DNA of 64,000 nucleotides from Erythrobacter sp. SCSIO 43205 (GCF_019904235.1 NZ_CP063202.1:3162001-3226000), one strand, 5' to 3'; positions 8,436 to 18,363 are shown, numbered from the stretch's first letter. A program made the numbers and translations. Notes: generated by a model not told the origin, from the sequence alone.

Positions 8436-11084
8436 TTAATAGTCGAACGAAACGCGCATACCCACCGTCAATGGACGGTTGATGACGATGCGCTCACGGT
8501 CATTTCCAAAAGTACCGGAAATTTCGGCCCGCTCGTCTGAAAGGTTCTCACCGAAGACTTCAAAGCTCCAACGGTCCGCTTTTACACCTGCAGACAGGTC
8601 AAAAGTGGTGTAGCTGTCTAGCTTGATCTTGTTGATCTCGATGATGTCGGTGAACTTGGATGCCGAATAGGTCATCTGCGGCTGAATGTAAGCCTCAAGC
8701 GTGTCCGACACATCCCATTCGTAACGCATACGGATGTTGCCTTGGAAGCCTGGCGCATAGGCCAATTCTTCGCCAGCGATCACATCATTCGTCGGGATCA
8801 GCACGTCGGTGATCTCTGTATCGAGGATCGAAAACGCGCCAGCAAAACTCAACCCCGGTGTCGAATAGGGTGCAATCATGAAGTCCGATTCAATCCCGTA
8901 AATCTCTGCATCCGCCGCATTGGACGAGAAGAAAAGGTTGGTGATCGAAGGATCGAAAATCTGGGTTTGCAGGTTTGAAATATCGACGAAGAAGGCCGAG
9001 CCGTTCCAGCGGAATTGACCATCGATTAGGTCGAGTTTCCAACCCAGCTCGTAGTTCTTCACTTCATCGGTATCGAGCTCGAACGGAACGACGAAACCGC
9101 CTGCACCAACAGCGCCGCCCGGACGGTTAAGCAAGCCTGGACGGAAGCCTTCCGAATAGGTTGCATAGACCAGCGTGTCAGGCGTTGGCGTCAAAGTGAC
9201 GGTGCCTTTAAAGATAACGCCGCTTGTGTCTGCCACATCGGGAGCGCGAACGGCGTTAAAGACCTGCGTTGCCTGAGCTTCGGTAAGGCCGGCGGCCTGA
9301 ATATCGGCAAGGCTATCGTTGAGGTCGAACGTCTGGCGCAGCGACGCGTCACACGATCCGATAAAGGTGAATTGACCATCCCCATTATACAGGTCGCTGA
9401 TGTCGGTGCCGAAGGCATTGGCATCCTGCGCTGCGCCCGAGTTACAGAACGAACCGTTGGCGGACCCTTCGAAGTCGACTTCAACGTCGTAGTAACGCGC
9501 GCCCAGTGTTACCGAGAGCAGGTCAGGTACGACATCGAATTTGGCTTCACCGAAGATGCCGAATTGCTCATCGGTCCGGCGAATGTCGTTCCGGAAGATC
9601 GTCTCGGCAGGGAACGGACCGGGGTCCGATGTAAAGCCGGTCGTTTGCGGGAAGTTGGGAGCAAACGGACCGAAAGGCTGCGCCAGCACATTGCCAGGGT
9701 AGGCAAAGTCCACGCGCTCTTCGAGGCTAAGGTCGGAATAGAAAGCACCGGCCTGAACGCTCACACGCCAGTCATCAGGTGTCGAGAAACGAAGCTCTTG
9801 CGTAAACACTTCGGTGTTCGACACAGAGTTGATGTAAAGATTTGGCGCCTGACACGTGCCGCTTGGGTCATTGCCGGTGCCGGGGTAAGATACCGATCCA
9901 TCGCAGATGTAATATGGCAGATATTGCCCGGCAAACAGGTAGTCGGTGTAATCTGCGCGCTGATCGCTTTCGCGGTCGGTATAAGCGCCGGTGTAGATTA
10001 CATCGAGCCAGCCGATACGCCCTTCGACGGTCCAGCTGGTGTTCGAGAAATCGTCTTCGAGACGGTCCTCTTCAAAACGCTCAATCGCGAGGTCTTCAAG
10101 CGTCGGATCGACGAAGAACACGCCATCTGATTCAAGGCTCTGACGCTGGTGCGAGATGTTGACGGTCCAATCCGGGGTGATTTCCCAGAGGCCCGAAACA
10201 CGGAAGCCCGCATATTGCGTGTCGTTAAAGTTCTCTTGCGCAAGGCCAGCGTTGTCAGCTTGCAGGAAGGTCACGCCCGACAGGTCGTCGGTCGATTGGA
10301 AACCAGCGCGCACCGCAGACACCGGAACGCCATTGGCGCGGACCGTGCCCTCTGGGCGAAAACGCGCGCTTTCAGTAAGGTCACGGGTGCCCGGCACATT
10401 GTCGATATAGCCGCCTTGGTCATCAAGGTATGCCACACCGCGAAGTGCAAACGTGTCGGTGACCGGCACGTTGATCATAAATTCGCCCTGATAGCTTGCT
10501 TCACCGCCCTTGGTGAAGGAAACCCCAGCTGACGACTTCGCTGAGAAACCGGAAAGGTCAGGCTTGTTTGTGATGAGGCGCACAACGCCTGCTTGCGAGC
10601 TTGCACCAAACAGCGTGCCTTGAGGGCCGGAAAGCACTTCGATCCGCTCAAGGTCAGCGGCGTAAACGTCGAGGTTACGGCCCGGCTGTGAAAGCGGTTG
10701 ATCGTTCAGGTAAAGCGCGACGTTCGGAGCAAGACCCGCAACGCCAGCAACCGTGATATTTGGCGTGGTGGATGCAAGACCGCGGATGTAGATCGTGCTT
10801 TGACCCGGGCCATTGCCGCCAGCTGTGACCGACGGGATTTGATCGAGGTAATCTTCGAATGTGTCGATGTTGAGTTCATCGAGCTGCTCTTCGCCGATGG
10901 CCGACACGGAAATCGGCACATCCTGCAAATCTTCGCTGCGACGTTGCGCGGTAACGACGATGGTGCCGACACCGCCTTGACGCTGCTCTTGAGCAGCAGG
11001 AGCCGGGGCGTCTTGCGCCGCGACAGGTGAAGCGATTGCAACCGCCAACGCGCCTAGCGACGCGCCGGTAATGATGTTCTTCAT
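8436..11084 (-). CDS. TonB-dependent outer-membrane receptor
   Basis: An 882-residue receptor. The ATG at 11084 is chosen because it follows a good ribosome site (AGAGGAA) and begins a clean signal peptide (MKNIITGASLGALAVAIA, cleavage after VAAQ). The plug domain has a TonB-box-like GTIVVTAQRRSEDLQDVPIS and the family's LSGPQGTLFGASSQAGVVRL. The rest is a 22-strand barrel ending in an aromatic residue (VSFDY). The sequence type is that of the large sphingomonad receptor family for diverse organic substrates, and no iron-siderophore marker is evident. The ligand is unknown. The gene is monocistronic by the terminator at 8380-8418. Confidence 0.93.
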   Translation of the reverse strand: MKNIITGASLGALAVAIASPVAAQDAPAPAAQEQRQGGVGTIVVTAQRRSEDLQDVPISVSAIGEEQLDELNIDTFEDYLDQIPSVTAGGNGPGQSTIYIRGLASTTPNITVAGVAGLAPNVALYLNDQPLSQPGRNLDVYAADLERIEVLSGPQGTLFGASSQAGVVRLITNKPDLSGFSAKSSAGVSFTKGGEASYQGEFMINVPVTDTFALRGVAYLDDQGGYIDNVPGTRDLTESARFRPEGTVRANGVPVSAVRAGFQSTDDLSGVTFLQADNAGLAQENFNDTQYAGFRVSGLWEITPDWTVNISHQRQSLESDGVFFVDPTLEDLAIERFEEDRLEDDFSNTSWTVEGRIGWLDVIYTGAYTDRESDQRADYTDYLFAGQYLPYYICDGSVSYPGTGNDPSGTCQAPNLYINSVSNTEVFTQELRFSTPDDWRVSVQAGAFYSDLSLEERVDFAYPGNVLAQPFGPFAPNFPQTTGFTSDPGPFPAETIFRNDIRRTDEQFGIFGEAKFDVVPDLLSVTLGARYYDVEVDFEGSANGSFCNSGAAQDANAFGTDISDLYNGDGQFTFIGSCDASLRQTFDLNDSLADIQAAGLTEAQATQVFNAVRAPDVADTSGVIFKGTVTLTPTPDTLVYATYSEGFRPGLLNRPGGAVGAGGFVVPFELDTDEVKNYELGWKLDLIDGQFRWNGSAFFVDISNLQTQIFDPSITNLFFSSNAADAEIYGIESDFMIAPYSTPGLSFAGAFSILDTEITDVLIPTNDVIAGEELAYAPGFQGNIRMRYEWDVSDTLEAYIQPQMTYSASKFTDIIEINKIKLDSYTTFDLSAGVKADRWSFEVFGENLSDERAEISGTFGNDRERIVINRPLTVGMRVSFDY

Positions 11085-11453
11085 TATGTATTCCTCTTGG
11101 CCTGCGGATGAAGGGTGCGGCGCGAAGGGGCGCCAGCTCATCCAGGAAGAGCGCGCTCAACACGAATTGTAGAAAAACAAGACATGGGGCGCGCGAGCGC
11201 GGGAACTAACAAGACGAATCGCCTCTGGCCACCGGGGTGCCGCCCATTTCCCAAAGCTATGAAACAGTGTTGCAATGAAACAACAATGTAATGCCGAGGA
11301 AGAACAGATTCATGTATTCACAAGGAAACATGAGTTAAGCATGGATTTATAAAGAAACTTCTTCAAGTATGTAGAGCGTGAATTCACTTTAGTTTTTGCA
11401 ATCACATTATTTGAACACTTTTACTTGAAAACCTTAAGTGGTCATTCAAGTCC
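11085..11453. other. AT-rich intergenic region upstream of the TonB receptor
   Basis: About 370 bp without a plausible gene. The half nearest the BCCT gene (about 11260-11450) is clearly more AT-rich than its surroundings. It contains a short inverted repeat ACTTGAA/TTCAAGT at about 11423-11451, which could form a weak hairpin after the BCCT stop codon. The receptor promoter must lie here, but I cannot assign -35/-10 boxes with confidence. Confidence 0.5.
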
Positions 11454-13197
11454 TCACTTGCACGTAACTTCTCCATCCCAATTCTCGCAACCCTCGGCAG
11501 TGGTGGGTATGCCGTGCTTTTTGCGAATGAGGTCGTAGACAATCGCTTTCACAATCGCGATGCCCATCAGAAACAAGACAAAAGAGAACGGCAAAGCACC
11601 GATAATCATTGTGATGCGAATGGCCTCAAGACCGCCAAGGATGAGCATTGAGCCCACCACCATGGCAAGCGCCAGCCCCCAAAAGATGATGTGATAGCGC
11701 CGCTGCCCCTCATCATCGCCCGCGCCGTTAATCGTGTTGACGATCAGGATGGCGCTGTCAGCAGAGGTTATGAGATATGTCATCAGCAAGATAACGATCA
11801 GCGCTGCCACAATCGAAGCCACCGCAGGATCGAGCAGCAGCGCCAAGGTCGCAAACAATTGATCAGCCATCGGCGCATCGACAATAGAGCCGCCAGCAAC
11901 GCCCGACAGCTCAAGATCAATCGCGGTCCCGCCCACAAGGGTCATCCAGATAAAGCACATGAGCGAAGGCACCATGGCAACGCCCAGCACATATTCACGC
12001 AAGGTGCGTCCCTTGGAAATGCGGGCGATAAACATACCGACAAAAGGCGCAAAGGCGATCCACCAGGCCCAGTACATCACGGTCCAGCCCAATTGCCAAT
12101 CGACCAGCGCCTCCCCCACCTCGCTGCCATCGCTGCTGTAAAGGGTGAGCGTTTGCTGCGGCAAAGTGATGAAATAGTCCCACAACCCCTGTCCCAAAAG
12201 CTCAAGTCCGAACAGCGCTGAACCAACACCGACGAATAATGCAAGGAGCGCAAAGGACAGGCCCATATTGAGGTTAGAGAGCCATTTGATGCCCTTGCCA
12301 ACGCCGGAAAGCGCGCTGATGGTCGAGGCGCCGACCAGCACAGCCAAAGCGACCACAATCGCTATAGCAGACGCGCCCATCTGCTGCGTTTCAGGGGTCC
12401 ATCACCATCAACCAGTCGCCAAACCCGATGCGGTACAAACCTGCGACAAATTGCTCGACGCCAAAGCCAAGCGTGTAAGAGACGCCAAGGATCGTCGCGA
12501 CCACAGCCACCACGTCTACCACATGGCCCCAAAAGCCGGACAGGCGCTCTCCAAAAAGTGGCGCAAGGCTTGAGCGGATGGTCAGTGGCAGGCCGCGGCG
12601 GTGCGCAACATAGCTGATCCCTAACCCAACAAGCGCATAGGTGCACCACGCGCCAAACCCCCAGTGCAGAAAGGTGTATAGATAGGCCGGACGCACCGCT
12701 TGTGCTGAACGCGCCTCAATCGTGCCGCGAATAATATCGGGATTGTTGGAAAAGTGCGCGAGCGGCTCTCCAGTCGAGAAAGTCAGCATCCCTATGCCGA
12801 TGCCTGCGCCAAACAACATGGCGAACCAGGAAAATCGCGTGAATTCAGGCATCTCACCCGGCCCGCCCAGCCGCAATCGCCCTGAAGCCGGCCAAAGCGC
12901 AAGGCCAAGGCACGTGACAATCACGGCTGCGACCAGATAGACATACCAGCCGCCGAAAATCTCGATGATCGAATTGTTGGCAATCTGAAGGGTTGCGATG
13001 GCCTGCGCGGGGAAAAAGATCGCCCAGATAATAAGAAACGAGACGATCACCTTGCCCGGAATGGCGACCTCTCGGGCAAAGCCGTCATAAAACCCTGCGT
13101 CATGGGTATCGATTGGAAGTTCGACCAGAGGCGGCGCAATCGGGAGGTCAGAGCCGGTGTCGTCGCGAGTGTTCTGGTCAGCTTGCGGGCTGTGCAT
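11454..13197 (-). pseudogene. BCCT family (betaine/carnitine/choline) transporter, interrupted by a one-base frameshift
   Basis: Two adjacent open frames make one BCCT transporter. The N-terminal piece (13197 to 12391) has the glycine-rich FGAGIGIGML segment. The C-terminal piece (read from 12380 to 11454) has the Trp-rich substrate helix WTVMYWAWWIAFAPFVGMF and YLITSADSAI. They are out of register by one base. In the coding strand GAC-CCC-TGA stops the first frame, while removal of one C from the four-C run (12394-12397 on the plus strand) gives M-D-P-E-T-Q-Q-M-G-A and restores a protein of about 580 residues, the normal family length. All other transporter features are intact, so this is either a very recent mutation or a homopolymer sequencing error. 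The N-terminus is also uncertain (ATG 13197 or an upstream TTG at 13272). Confidence 0.85.
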
Positions 13198-13516
13198 GAA
13201 AAAAGTGCGTCCGATTTTTGTGCCGCAAAGGTCGCAAGGACTGTGCGGGCCGGGTTCGTGCCGGACTGACAAAGGGAGCCCAGCTGCGCGAAAAGCTCTG
13301 ATGGCTGCGCTTGCTCAGGTTCCTGCTTTACCCAGCTTCGCGCGCCATTTGCAACCCCGCGCTGGTTGGCACCACTGGCTATGACCCTTGCCTTTTGGAG
13401 CTTGGAGACGGGAGTGTGTATGCTTACACTTGCGCCAAGCGCAGTTTTTGCCGATACACCCGCCACGCAAAACAAAACAAAGCGGTCGCGTTGTTTCCAT
13501 TTTGGGGGGTGTAGCA
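13198..13516. other. Intergenic region between divergent BCCT and gdhA genes
   Basis: About 320 bp with reading frames that extend either gene upstream but lack family similarity. The gdhA ribosome site (GGGGGGTGT) is at 13504-13512. Promoters for both divergent genes are expected here. No operator or riboswitch was recognised. Confidence 0.45.
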
Positions 13517-14872
13517 ATGCCGGTTTCCGACCACGTAAATCTCGAACAATTCATGGAAGGCGTGAAAAAGCGCAATCCGGGGCAACCAGAATTTGTCCAG
13601 GCAGTCCATGAGGTTGCTCAGGACATTTTTGAATTTATGGCCGATAAGGTCGAATATCACGAAGCGCAGATCCTTCGCCGGATCGCTGAACCTGACCGCA
13701 TCGTCAGTTTCCGCGTATGCTGGGAAGATGACAATCACAACATCCGCGTCCAGCGCGGCTGGCGGGTTCAGAACAACAATGCCATTGGCCCCTATAAAGG
13801 CGGCATTCGCTTTCACCCCTCGGTGACCGAAAGCGTCCTGAAGTTCCTCGCCTTTGAACAGACTTTCAAAAATTCTCTGACCGGCCTTCCCATGGGCGGG
13901 GGCAAAGGCGGCGCAAACTTCAACCCCAAGGGTAAGTCCGACGCGGAAGTCATGCGTTTCTGCCAAAGCTTCATGACAGAGCTTTATCGCCACATCGGCC
14001 CCGATACTGACGTACCAGCGGGCGACATTGGCGTTGGCGGGCGCGAAATTGGCTATATGTTTGGTCAATACAAACGCATTACGGGGCGCTGGGAAGGCGT
14101 TCTGACGGGCAAAGGTCAGGAATATGGCGGCTCGCAAATGCGGCCCGAGGCGACCGGCTATGGTGCGGTTTATTTCCTGCAAAATATGCTCAAGCACAAA
14201 GGCATGGATGTCGAAGGCCACAGCGCTGTTATTTCGGGTTCCGGCAATGTGGCGACCCATGCCGCCGAGAAAATCGTCCAGCTTGGCGGCAAGGTTTTAA
14301 CCTTGTCGGATTCGGGCGGTTTTATTCATGATCCTGACGGCATCACCCAAGAGAAAATCGATTGGGTAAAGCACCTGAAGAACGTCAAGCGCGGTCGGAT
14401 CAGCGAATATGTGGATGAATTCTCAGGCGCCACCTATCATGAAGGTGAGCGTCCGTGGAGCGTCGCAGCCGATCTTGCACTGCCTTGCGCAACCCAGAAC
14501 GAACTTAACGAAGACGAAGCCAAAGCGCTCGTCGACAATGGTGTTAAGGGCGTATCGGAAGGCGCAAATATGCCAACCACACTTGAGGGCGTGAAGGTCT
14601 TCCACGATGCAAAGATCATGTACGGTCCGGGTAAAGCCGCCAATGCTGGCGGTGTGGCGGTGTCCGGCCTCGAAATGAGCCAGAACTCAGAGCGCATCAG
14701 CTGGAACCACGAACGCCTTGGCGAAATGCTGACCGATCTGATGGCGGGCATCCACGAAAAATGCACCGAATATGGCGACCAGGGCGACGGTTATGTCGAC
14801 TATGTGAAGGGCGCAAATATCGCAGGCTTCAAGAAAGTCGCCGATGCGATGCTGGCGTTTGGCGTTGTCTAA
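13517..14872 (+). CDS. gdhA: NADP-specific glutamate dehydrogenase
   Basis: Length 451 aa from the ATG at 13517 (MPVSDHVNLEQ), which follows a G-rich ribosome site. An upstream in-frame extension is rejected because it adds 43 residues absent from the family. Conserved elements include KGGIRFHPSV, the LPMGGGKGG segment with the catalytic and substrate-binding lysines, PAGDIGVGGREIGYM, and the nucleotide fold ISGSGNVATHAAEK. The enzyme aminates 2-oxoglutarate with ammonium. The length and motifs match the hexameric small-GDH class, which is usually NADPH-dependent and assimilatory. The gene is monocistronic, with its own terminator downstream. Confidence 0.95.
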   Translation: MPVSDHVNLEQFMEGVKKRNPGQPEFVQAVHEVAQDIFEFMADKVEYHEAQILRRIAEPDRIVSFRVCWEDDNHNIRVQRGWRVQNNNAIGPYKGGIRFHPSVTESVLKFLAFEQTFKNSLTGLPMGGGKGGANFNPKGKSDAEVMRFCQSFMTELYRHIGPDTDVPAGDIGVGGREIGYMFGQYKRITGRWEGVLTGKGQEYGGSQMRPEATGYGAVYFLQNMLKHKGMDVEGHSAVISGSGNVATHAAEKIVQLGGKVLTLSDSGGFIHDPDGITQEKIDWVKHLKNVKRGRISEYVDEFSGATYHEGERPWSVAADLALPCATQNELNEDEAKALVDNGVKGVSEGANMPTTLEGVKVFHDAKIMYGPGKAANAGGVAVSGLEMSQNSERISWNHERLGEMLTDLMAGIHEKCTEYGDQGDGYVDYVKGANIAGFKKVADAMLAFGVV

Positions 14873-14918
14873 AAACAGGTTCTTTGAAACCTGAAAGAAT
14901 ATCAAAGCGAACAATTGA

Positions 14919-14954
14919 GGGGCGCTTTCCTATGCGGGAAAGCGTCCCTTTCTT
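14919..14954 (+). terminator. Rho-independent terminator of gdhA
   Basis: A 12-bp stem (GGGGCGCTTTCC at 14919-14930 with GGAAAGCGTCCC at 14937-14948, one G-U pair) is followed by TTTCTTG. It lies 47 bp after the gdhA stop codon. Confidence 0.85.
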
Positions 14955-15112
14955 GTGTCTGAACGTGACGCGGGCATTTTCGATGAGAATGTGAACATCT
15001 TAGTCCTCAAGCTCCGGCGAGCTACCTACTCTCCCCTCAACGCGATCCAGTCATTCCATGGTTAAACGCCGACATCCCGCACTCGAATTTTTCAATGTAT
15101 TGAGGAACGGCC

Positions 15113-17128
15113 GTGACCATCAACCAAGCCAGCACCCGCATTGGCGGCGCCGTCATCGCTTTAATGCTGATCGCCGGTATCGTCGCATTTCTGGGCATCA
15201 ACCAGATCAGGTTCGGCGGCGAAATGGACCGCCGCGACAGCCAGGTGAACGAATTCAAGGCCGACATCCTTCCGCCGCCGGAATATCTGGTTGAAAGCTA
15301 TCTGGTCGCCAATTTGCTGGTGCGCGAACCGGACAATTTCAATGCTCACGTCTCAACGCTTAACCGTCTGAAAAAAGAATGGCGCGAGCGGGCTGATTAC
15401 TGGGCGGCATCTGATCTTCAGGACAATTTGAAGTCTGGCATTGCCAAGACCGTGGCAACGGATGGCACAGCCTTCTGGCGTGAGATCGAGGAACGATTGA
15501 TTCCCGCGATGCAGCGCGGCAACCGGCGTGCAGCAGAGGCGTCGCTCCAACGCCTTGGCGCACACTACAATTCGCACCGGGCCACAATCGACACTCTCGT
15601 TGCAGGAGTGGACGAGCTTTCAGAAAGCCTGGCTGAAAGCTCCTGGACGACCGTCCTGTGGGTCAAGATCATGCTCGCAATAACCGCGCTCATTCTGCTT
15701 CTTGCCAATGTCGGCAGCTTGTATTTCCTGCGTTCAAAGGTTCTGGCCCCTATCAAGGAAACCGCCGACACGATGGAAGCGATGGCTGCGGGCAACCTTG
15801 ATGCTGGCAAGCGCCACGATCATGCTGACGATGAAATCGGCACAATGACCCGCGCGATCGAAGTCTTTCGCGCGAACAGCAAAAAGCAGGTCGAGGATGG
15901 CCTCAAGCAAGAGGAGGTCGTCGAGCTTGTCTTCAATTCGCTTCGCCGTCTCGCTGGAGGCGACCTTGCTTTCCGCCTGAACAAAAAGCTGGACGAACAA
16001 TATGAGCCACTGCGCAAAGGCTACAATGAGTCCGCCAATGAGGTTGAAGCCCTGATTGAGAGTGTGCGCAATTCGGTCACAAATGTGCGCCAAGGCGCGA
16101 GCGAAATCAGCGCAGCATCCAATGATCTCGCGCATCGCAACGAAACTCAGGCCGCCAGCCTTGAAGAAACCGCTGCCGCGATGAAGCAGGTGACCGATCT
16201 TATCCGTCAAACCGCGACGAATGCTTCTGAAGCCAAAACATCCATCGACGAAACCCACAAGCAAGCCACAGACGGCGGACAAGTGGTGACCAAAGCGGTC
16301 AGCGCAATGGATTCGATCGAAGCCTCCTCAAAGGAGATCACACAAATTATTGATGTGATCGAAGGCATCGCGTTCCAGACGAACTTGCTTGCTCTTAACG
16401 CCGGGGTCGAAGCCGCGCGCGCGGGTGATGCGGGCAAGGGTTTTGCCGTGGTTGCCACCGAAGTGCGTGCGCTGGCTCAGCGCAGCGCTGAGGCTGCCAA
16501 TGACATCAAGCAACTGATCTCAGCTTCGACCGCAAAAGTTGATCAGGGTGTGTCTCTCGTCGGAGAGACGGGCAAGGTTCTGGAAGGCATTGTTGCGCGC
16601 GTTGGCGAGGTAAATGCGCAGATTCAGATGATTGCCGAGGGCGCCAGCGCTCAGGCGAGCAGCATTGAGCAGGTCAGCGATGCCGTAGCCGATATGGACA
16701 AGATGACGCAGCAAAACGCCGCAATGGTCGAAGAGACGGCAGCGAGCGCGCGCAATCTTTCGGAACAGTCAGAAGAGCTTGCGATCCTCATCGGCAAGTT
16801 CCGCACCGATGAGCGAAAGGCCCCGCGCACAGAGCCGCAAGCTGATGATGAGAGCATTTACCTGCCGTTGAGGGGGAAGAAGAATCCAGCCGTGGCGCAG
16901 GCACAAACCACTCCAAGCCTGCCGCCGCCCGCGCCCAAAAAGCCGGTTGAAGCGGTTGCCCCAACGCCCGCACCCCAGCCCCAAAAAGCGCATACGCCCC
17001 CACCGCCTGCGCCACCTCCAGCGCCTGAACCGGTTCCACACGCTCCCATGCCGGAGGTGGCCGGTAATACAGCGCTGCAACCGGAATTTGATGCGTTTGA
17101 AGACGATCAGGATTGGAGCGAGTTTTAG
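15113..17128 (+). CDS. Methyl-accepting chemotaxis protein with C-terminal CheR-type pentapeptide
   Basis: A 671-residue transmembrane chemoreceptor starting at a GTG (15113) behind TGAGGAAC. TM1 is at about residues 12-32, followed by a periplasmic four-helix-type sensor region (about 33-180), TM2 at about 181-204, a HAMP domain (about 205-260), a second helical linker, and the signalling hairpin with its conserved tip ([20 protein letters not shown], about residues 418-437). After the coiled coil comes a Pro/Ala-rich flexible tail (about 585-650) ending in an acidic segment whose last five residues are DWSEF. This fits the xWxxF pentapeptide that tethers CheR/CheB in enterobacterial receptors. 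The ligand is unknown, and no che genes are nearby. Confidence 0.93.
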   Translation: MTINQASTRIGGAVIALMLIAGIVAFLGINQIRFGGEMDRRDSQVNEFKADILPPPEYLVESYLVANLLVREPDNFNAHVSTLNRLKKEWRERADYWAASDLQDNLKSGIAKTVATDGTAFWREIEERLIPAMQRGNRRAAEASLQRLGAHYNSHRATIDTLVAGVDELSESLAESSWTTVLWVKIMLAITALILLLANVGSLYFLRSKVLAPIKETADTMEAMAAGNLDAGKRHDHADDEIGTMTRAIEVFRANSKKQVEDGLKQEEVVELVFNSLRRLAGGDLAFRLNKKLDEQYEPLRKGYNESANEVEALIESVRNSVTNVRQGASEISAASNDLAHRNETQAASLEETAAAMKQVTDLIRQTATNASEAKTSIDETHKQATDGGQVVTKAVSAMDSIEASSKEITQIIDVIEGIAFQTNLLALNAGVEAARAGDAGKGFAVVATEVRALAQRSAEAANDIKQLISASTAKVDQGVSLVGETGKVLEGIVARVGEVNAQIQMIAEGASAQASSIEQVSDAVADMDKMTQQNAAMVEETAASARNLSEQSEELAILIGKFRTDERKAPRTEPQADDESIYLPLRGKKNPAVAQAQTTPSLPPPAPKKPVEAVAPTPAPQPQKAHTPPPPAPPPAPEPVPHAPMPEVAGNTALQPEFDAFEDDQDWSEF

Positions 17129-17154
17129 GAGCGCCCGCACCAGACAAATGACGA

Positions 17155-17192
17155 GGGGCGTTTCCACTCCGGTGGAAGCGCCCCTTCTCTTT
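17155..17192 (+). terminator. Terminator between the convergent MCP and TPR genes
   Basis: A 13-bp stem (GGGGCGTTTCCAC at 17155-17167 with GTGGAAGCGCCCC at 17172-17184, one mismatch/G-T position) has a 4-nt loop and is followed by TTCTCTTT. It is positioned to end the chemoreceptor transcript and, as a symmetric hairpin, may also serve the convergent gene. Confidence 0.85.
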
Positions 17193-17198
17193 GCACTC

Positions 17199-18227
17199 TC
17201 ACTCAATCCCCAATTGCGCCGCTTGCCGCCGCAATTCGTCCGCATTGCCAGGATTGGCGGCGACCGCTTTGTTCAACGCCTCGCGCGCCTTGCCCCGCTC
17301 CCCCAATGTCATGCGGCTGCGCATGAGCATCACCCAGCCATCAAGGTTGCTGGGGTCGTCTTCGAGGCGGGTTTCAAGGCTCTCGACCATGCCCGCAATC
17401 ATCGCCTCCTGATCGCTTGCGGACATTTGGCGCGCCTCATTCACCTGCTGAGCGGTGGGACCACGCACATTGGCGGACGCATTATCGCCTGCCATTTGCC
17501 CTGAGCCGGGGATGGCGATTTCGGGGGTGCGGGTGGACATGACAGCGCTCAGGCGGTCTTCCACATCAATCTCATTGATCGCTGCGACCTGCTGGATCGT
17601 GCGCACCACATCGCTTTCCCATGGCGCGCCGACGGGCGTGTCCTCAAGCAGCGCTAGCCAGCCGGCAAGAGCGCCCTCATGATCGCCGTCGATGTCTTTC
17701 TTAACCGCCAGAAAATAACGCCCGCGCGGATCATTTGCGTCCAGCTCGACCGCTTTGGCAAATGCCTCCAGCGCGGCTGGCGGGAGAGGGTCCGCATCGG
17801 CTTGCTCTGCGTCCACCGCCATCACCCGAGCTTCGCCGAGGGCAGACCATAAAAAGGCCGAGCTATCGTCGATTGCAACTGCGCGTTCATAGGCATCGAC
17901 TGCCTCGGCAAATTCGCCGCGCTCAAAATGGGCAAAGCCAAGCTCGGACCAGGGTCCTGCGTCATCGTCCGCTGCTTCAGCCGCTGCGCGCAATTCCTCA
18001 ATCGAGGGAGTGCCATCCGCCGATGCGACATCTTGCGTGCTATCCTCGCCGCCGGAATAAACATTGTAGCCAATAGAGGCGACAGCCAGAAGAGCAGCGC
18101 CACCCAACAAGACCCAGCCCGCTTTGCCGCCGGATGGATTGGTCGTTTGTTTGCTGGATTCGCGGCTTGATGGCTGTGCCCCGGATTGGTCCTCGCCAGC
18201 GGGCAGCTCAGTTAAATTGTCGCCCAT
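17199..18227 (-). CDS. Membrane-anchored TPR protein, CcmI/CycH C-terminal-domain-like
   Basis: A 342-residue protein with a hydrophilic N-terminus, one membrane helix (about residues 36-57, WVLLGGAALLAVASIGYNVY), then several TPR repeats in a presumed periplasmic domain. Examples are GPWSELGFAHFERGEFAEAV near residues 91-110 and a CcmI-like C-terminal unit (NLDGWVMLMRSRMTLGERGK). In cytochrome c maturation, CcmI TPR domains hold apocytochromes for haem attachment. No other ccm genes are present here. The gene is divergent from the redox operon starting at 18379, whose neighbours carry 25 c-type haem motifs. A dedicated apocytochrome chaperone role is plausible but inferred, and a generic TPR protein is the alternative. 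Confidence 0.7.
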   Translation of the reverse strand: MGDNLTELPAGEDQSGAQPSSRESSKQTTNPSGGKAGWVLLGGAALLAVASIGYNVYSGGEDSTQDVASADGTPSIEELRAAAEAADDDAGPWSELGFAHFERGEFAEAVDAYERAVAIDDSSAFLWSALGEARVMAVDAEQADADPLPPAALEAFAKAVELDANDPRGRYFLAVKKDIDGDHEGALAGWLALLEDTPVGAPWESDVVRTIQQVAAINEIDVEDRLSAVMSTRTPEIAIPGSGQMAGDNASANVRGPTAQQVNEARQMSASDQEAMIAGMVESLETRLEDDPSNLDGWVMLMRSRMTLGERGKAREALNKAVAANPGNADELRRQAAQLGIE

Positions 18228-18363
18228 TTACCCCCTCATTTCCTGAAAAATACCCGGATTCTGTGCATTTTGTACTAGCATCGCCGTTCAAAAGCGGCAA
18301 TTGTAATGCCAATTGGGATCGACAAACCATGCGTGGATTGTCTTGGAAATGCCTGATCTATCC

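Noticed and set aside
12391..12400. Programmed ribosomal frameshift in the BCCT gene
   Set aside because: The run is only four Cs, lacks a slippery heptamer or downstream stimulatory structure, and the family does not use frameshifting. Mutation or sequencing error is simpler.
13424..14260. 278-codon minus-strand frame opposite gdhA
   Set aside because: Antisense to gdhA, whose frame carries all the family motifs.
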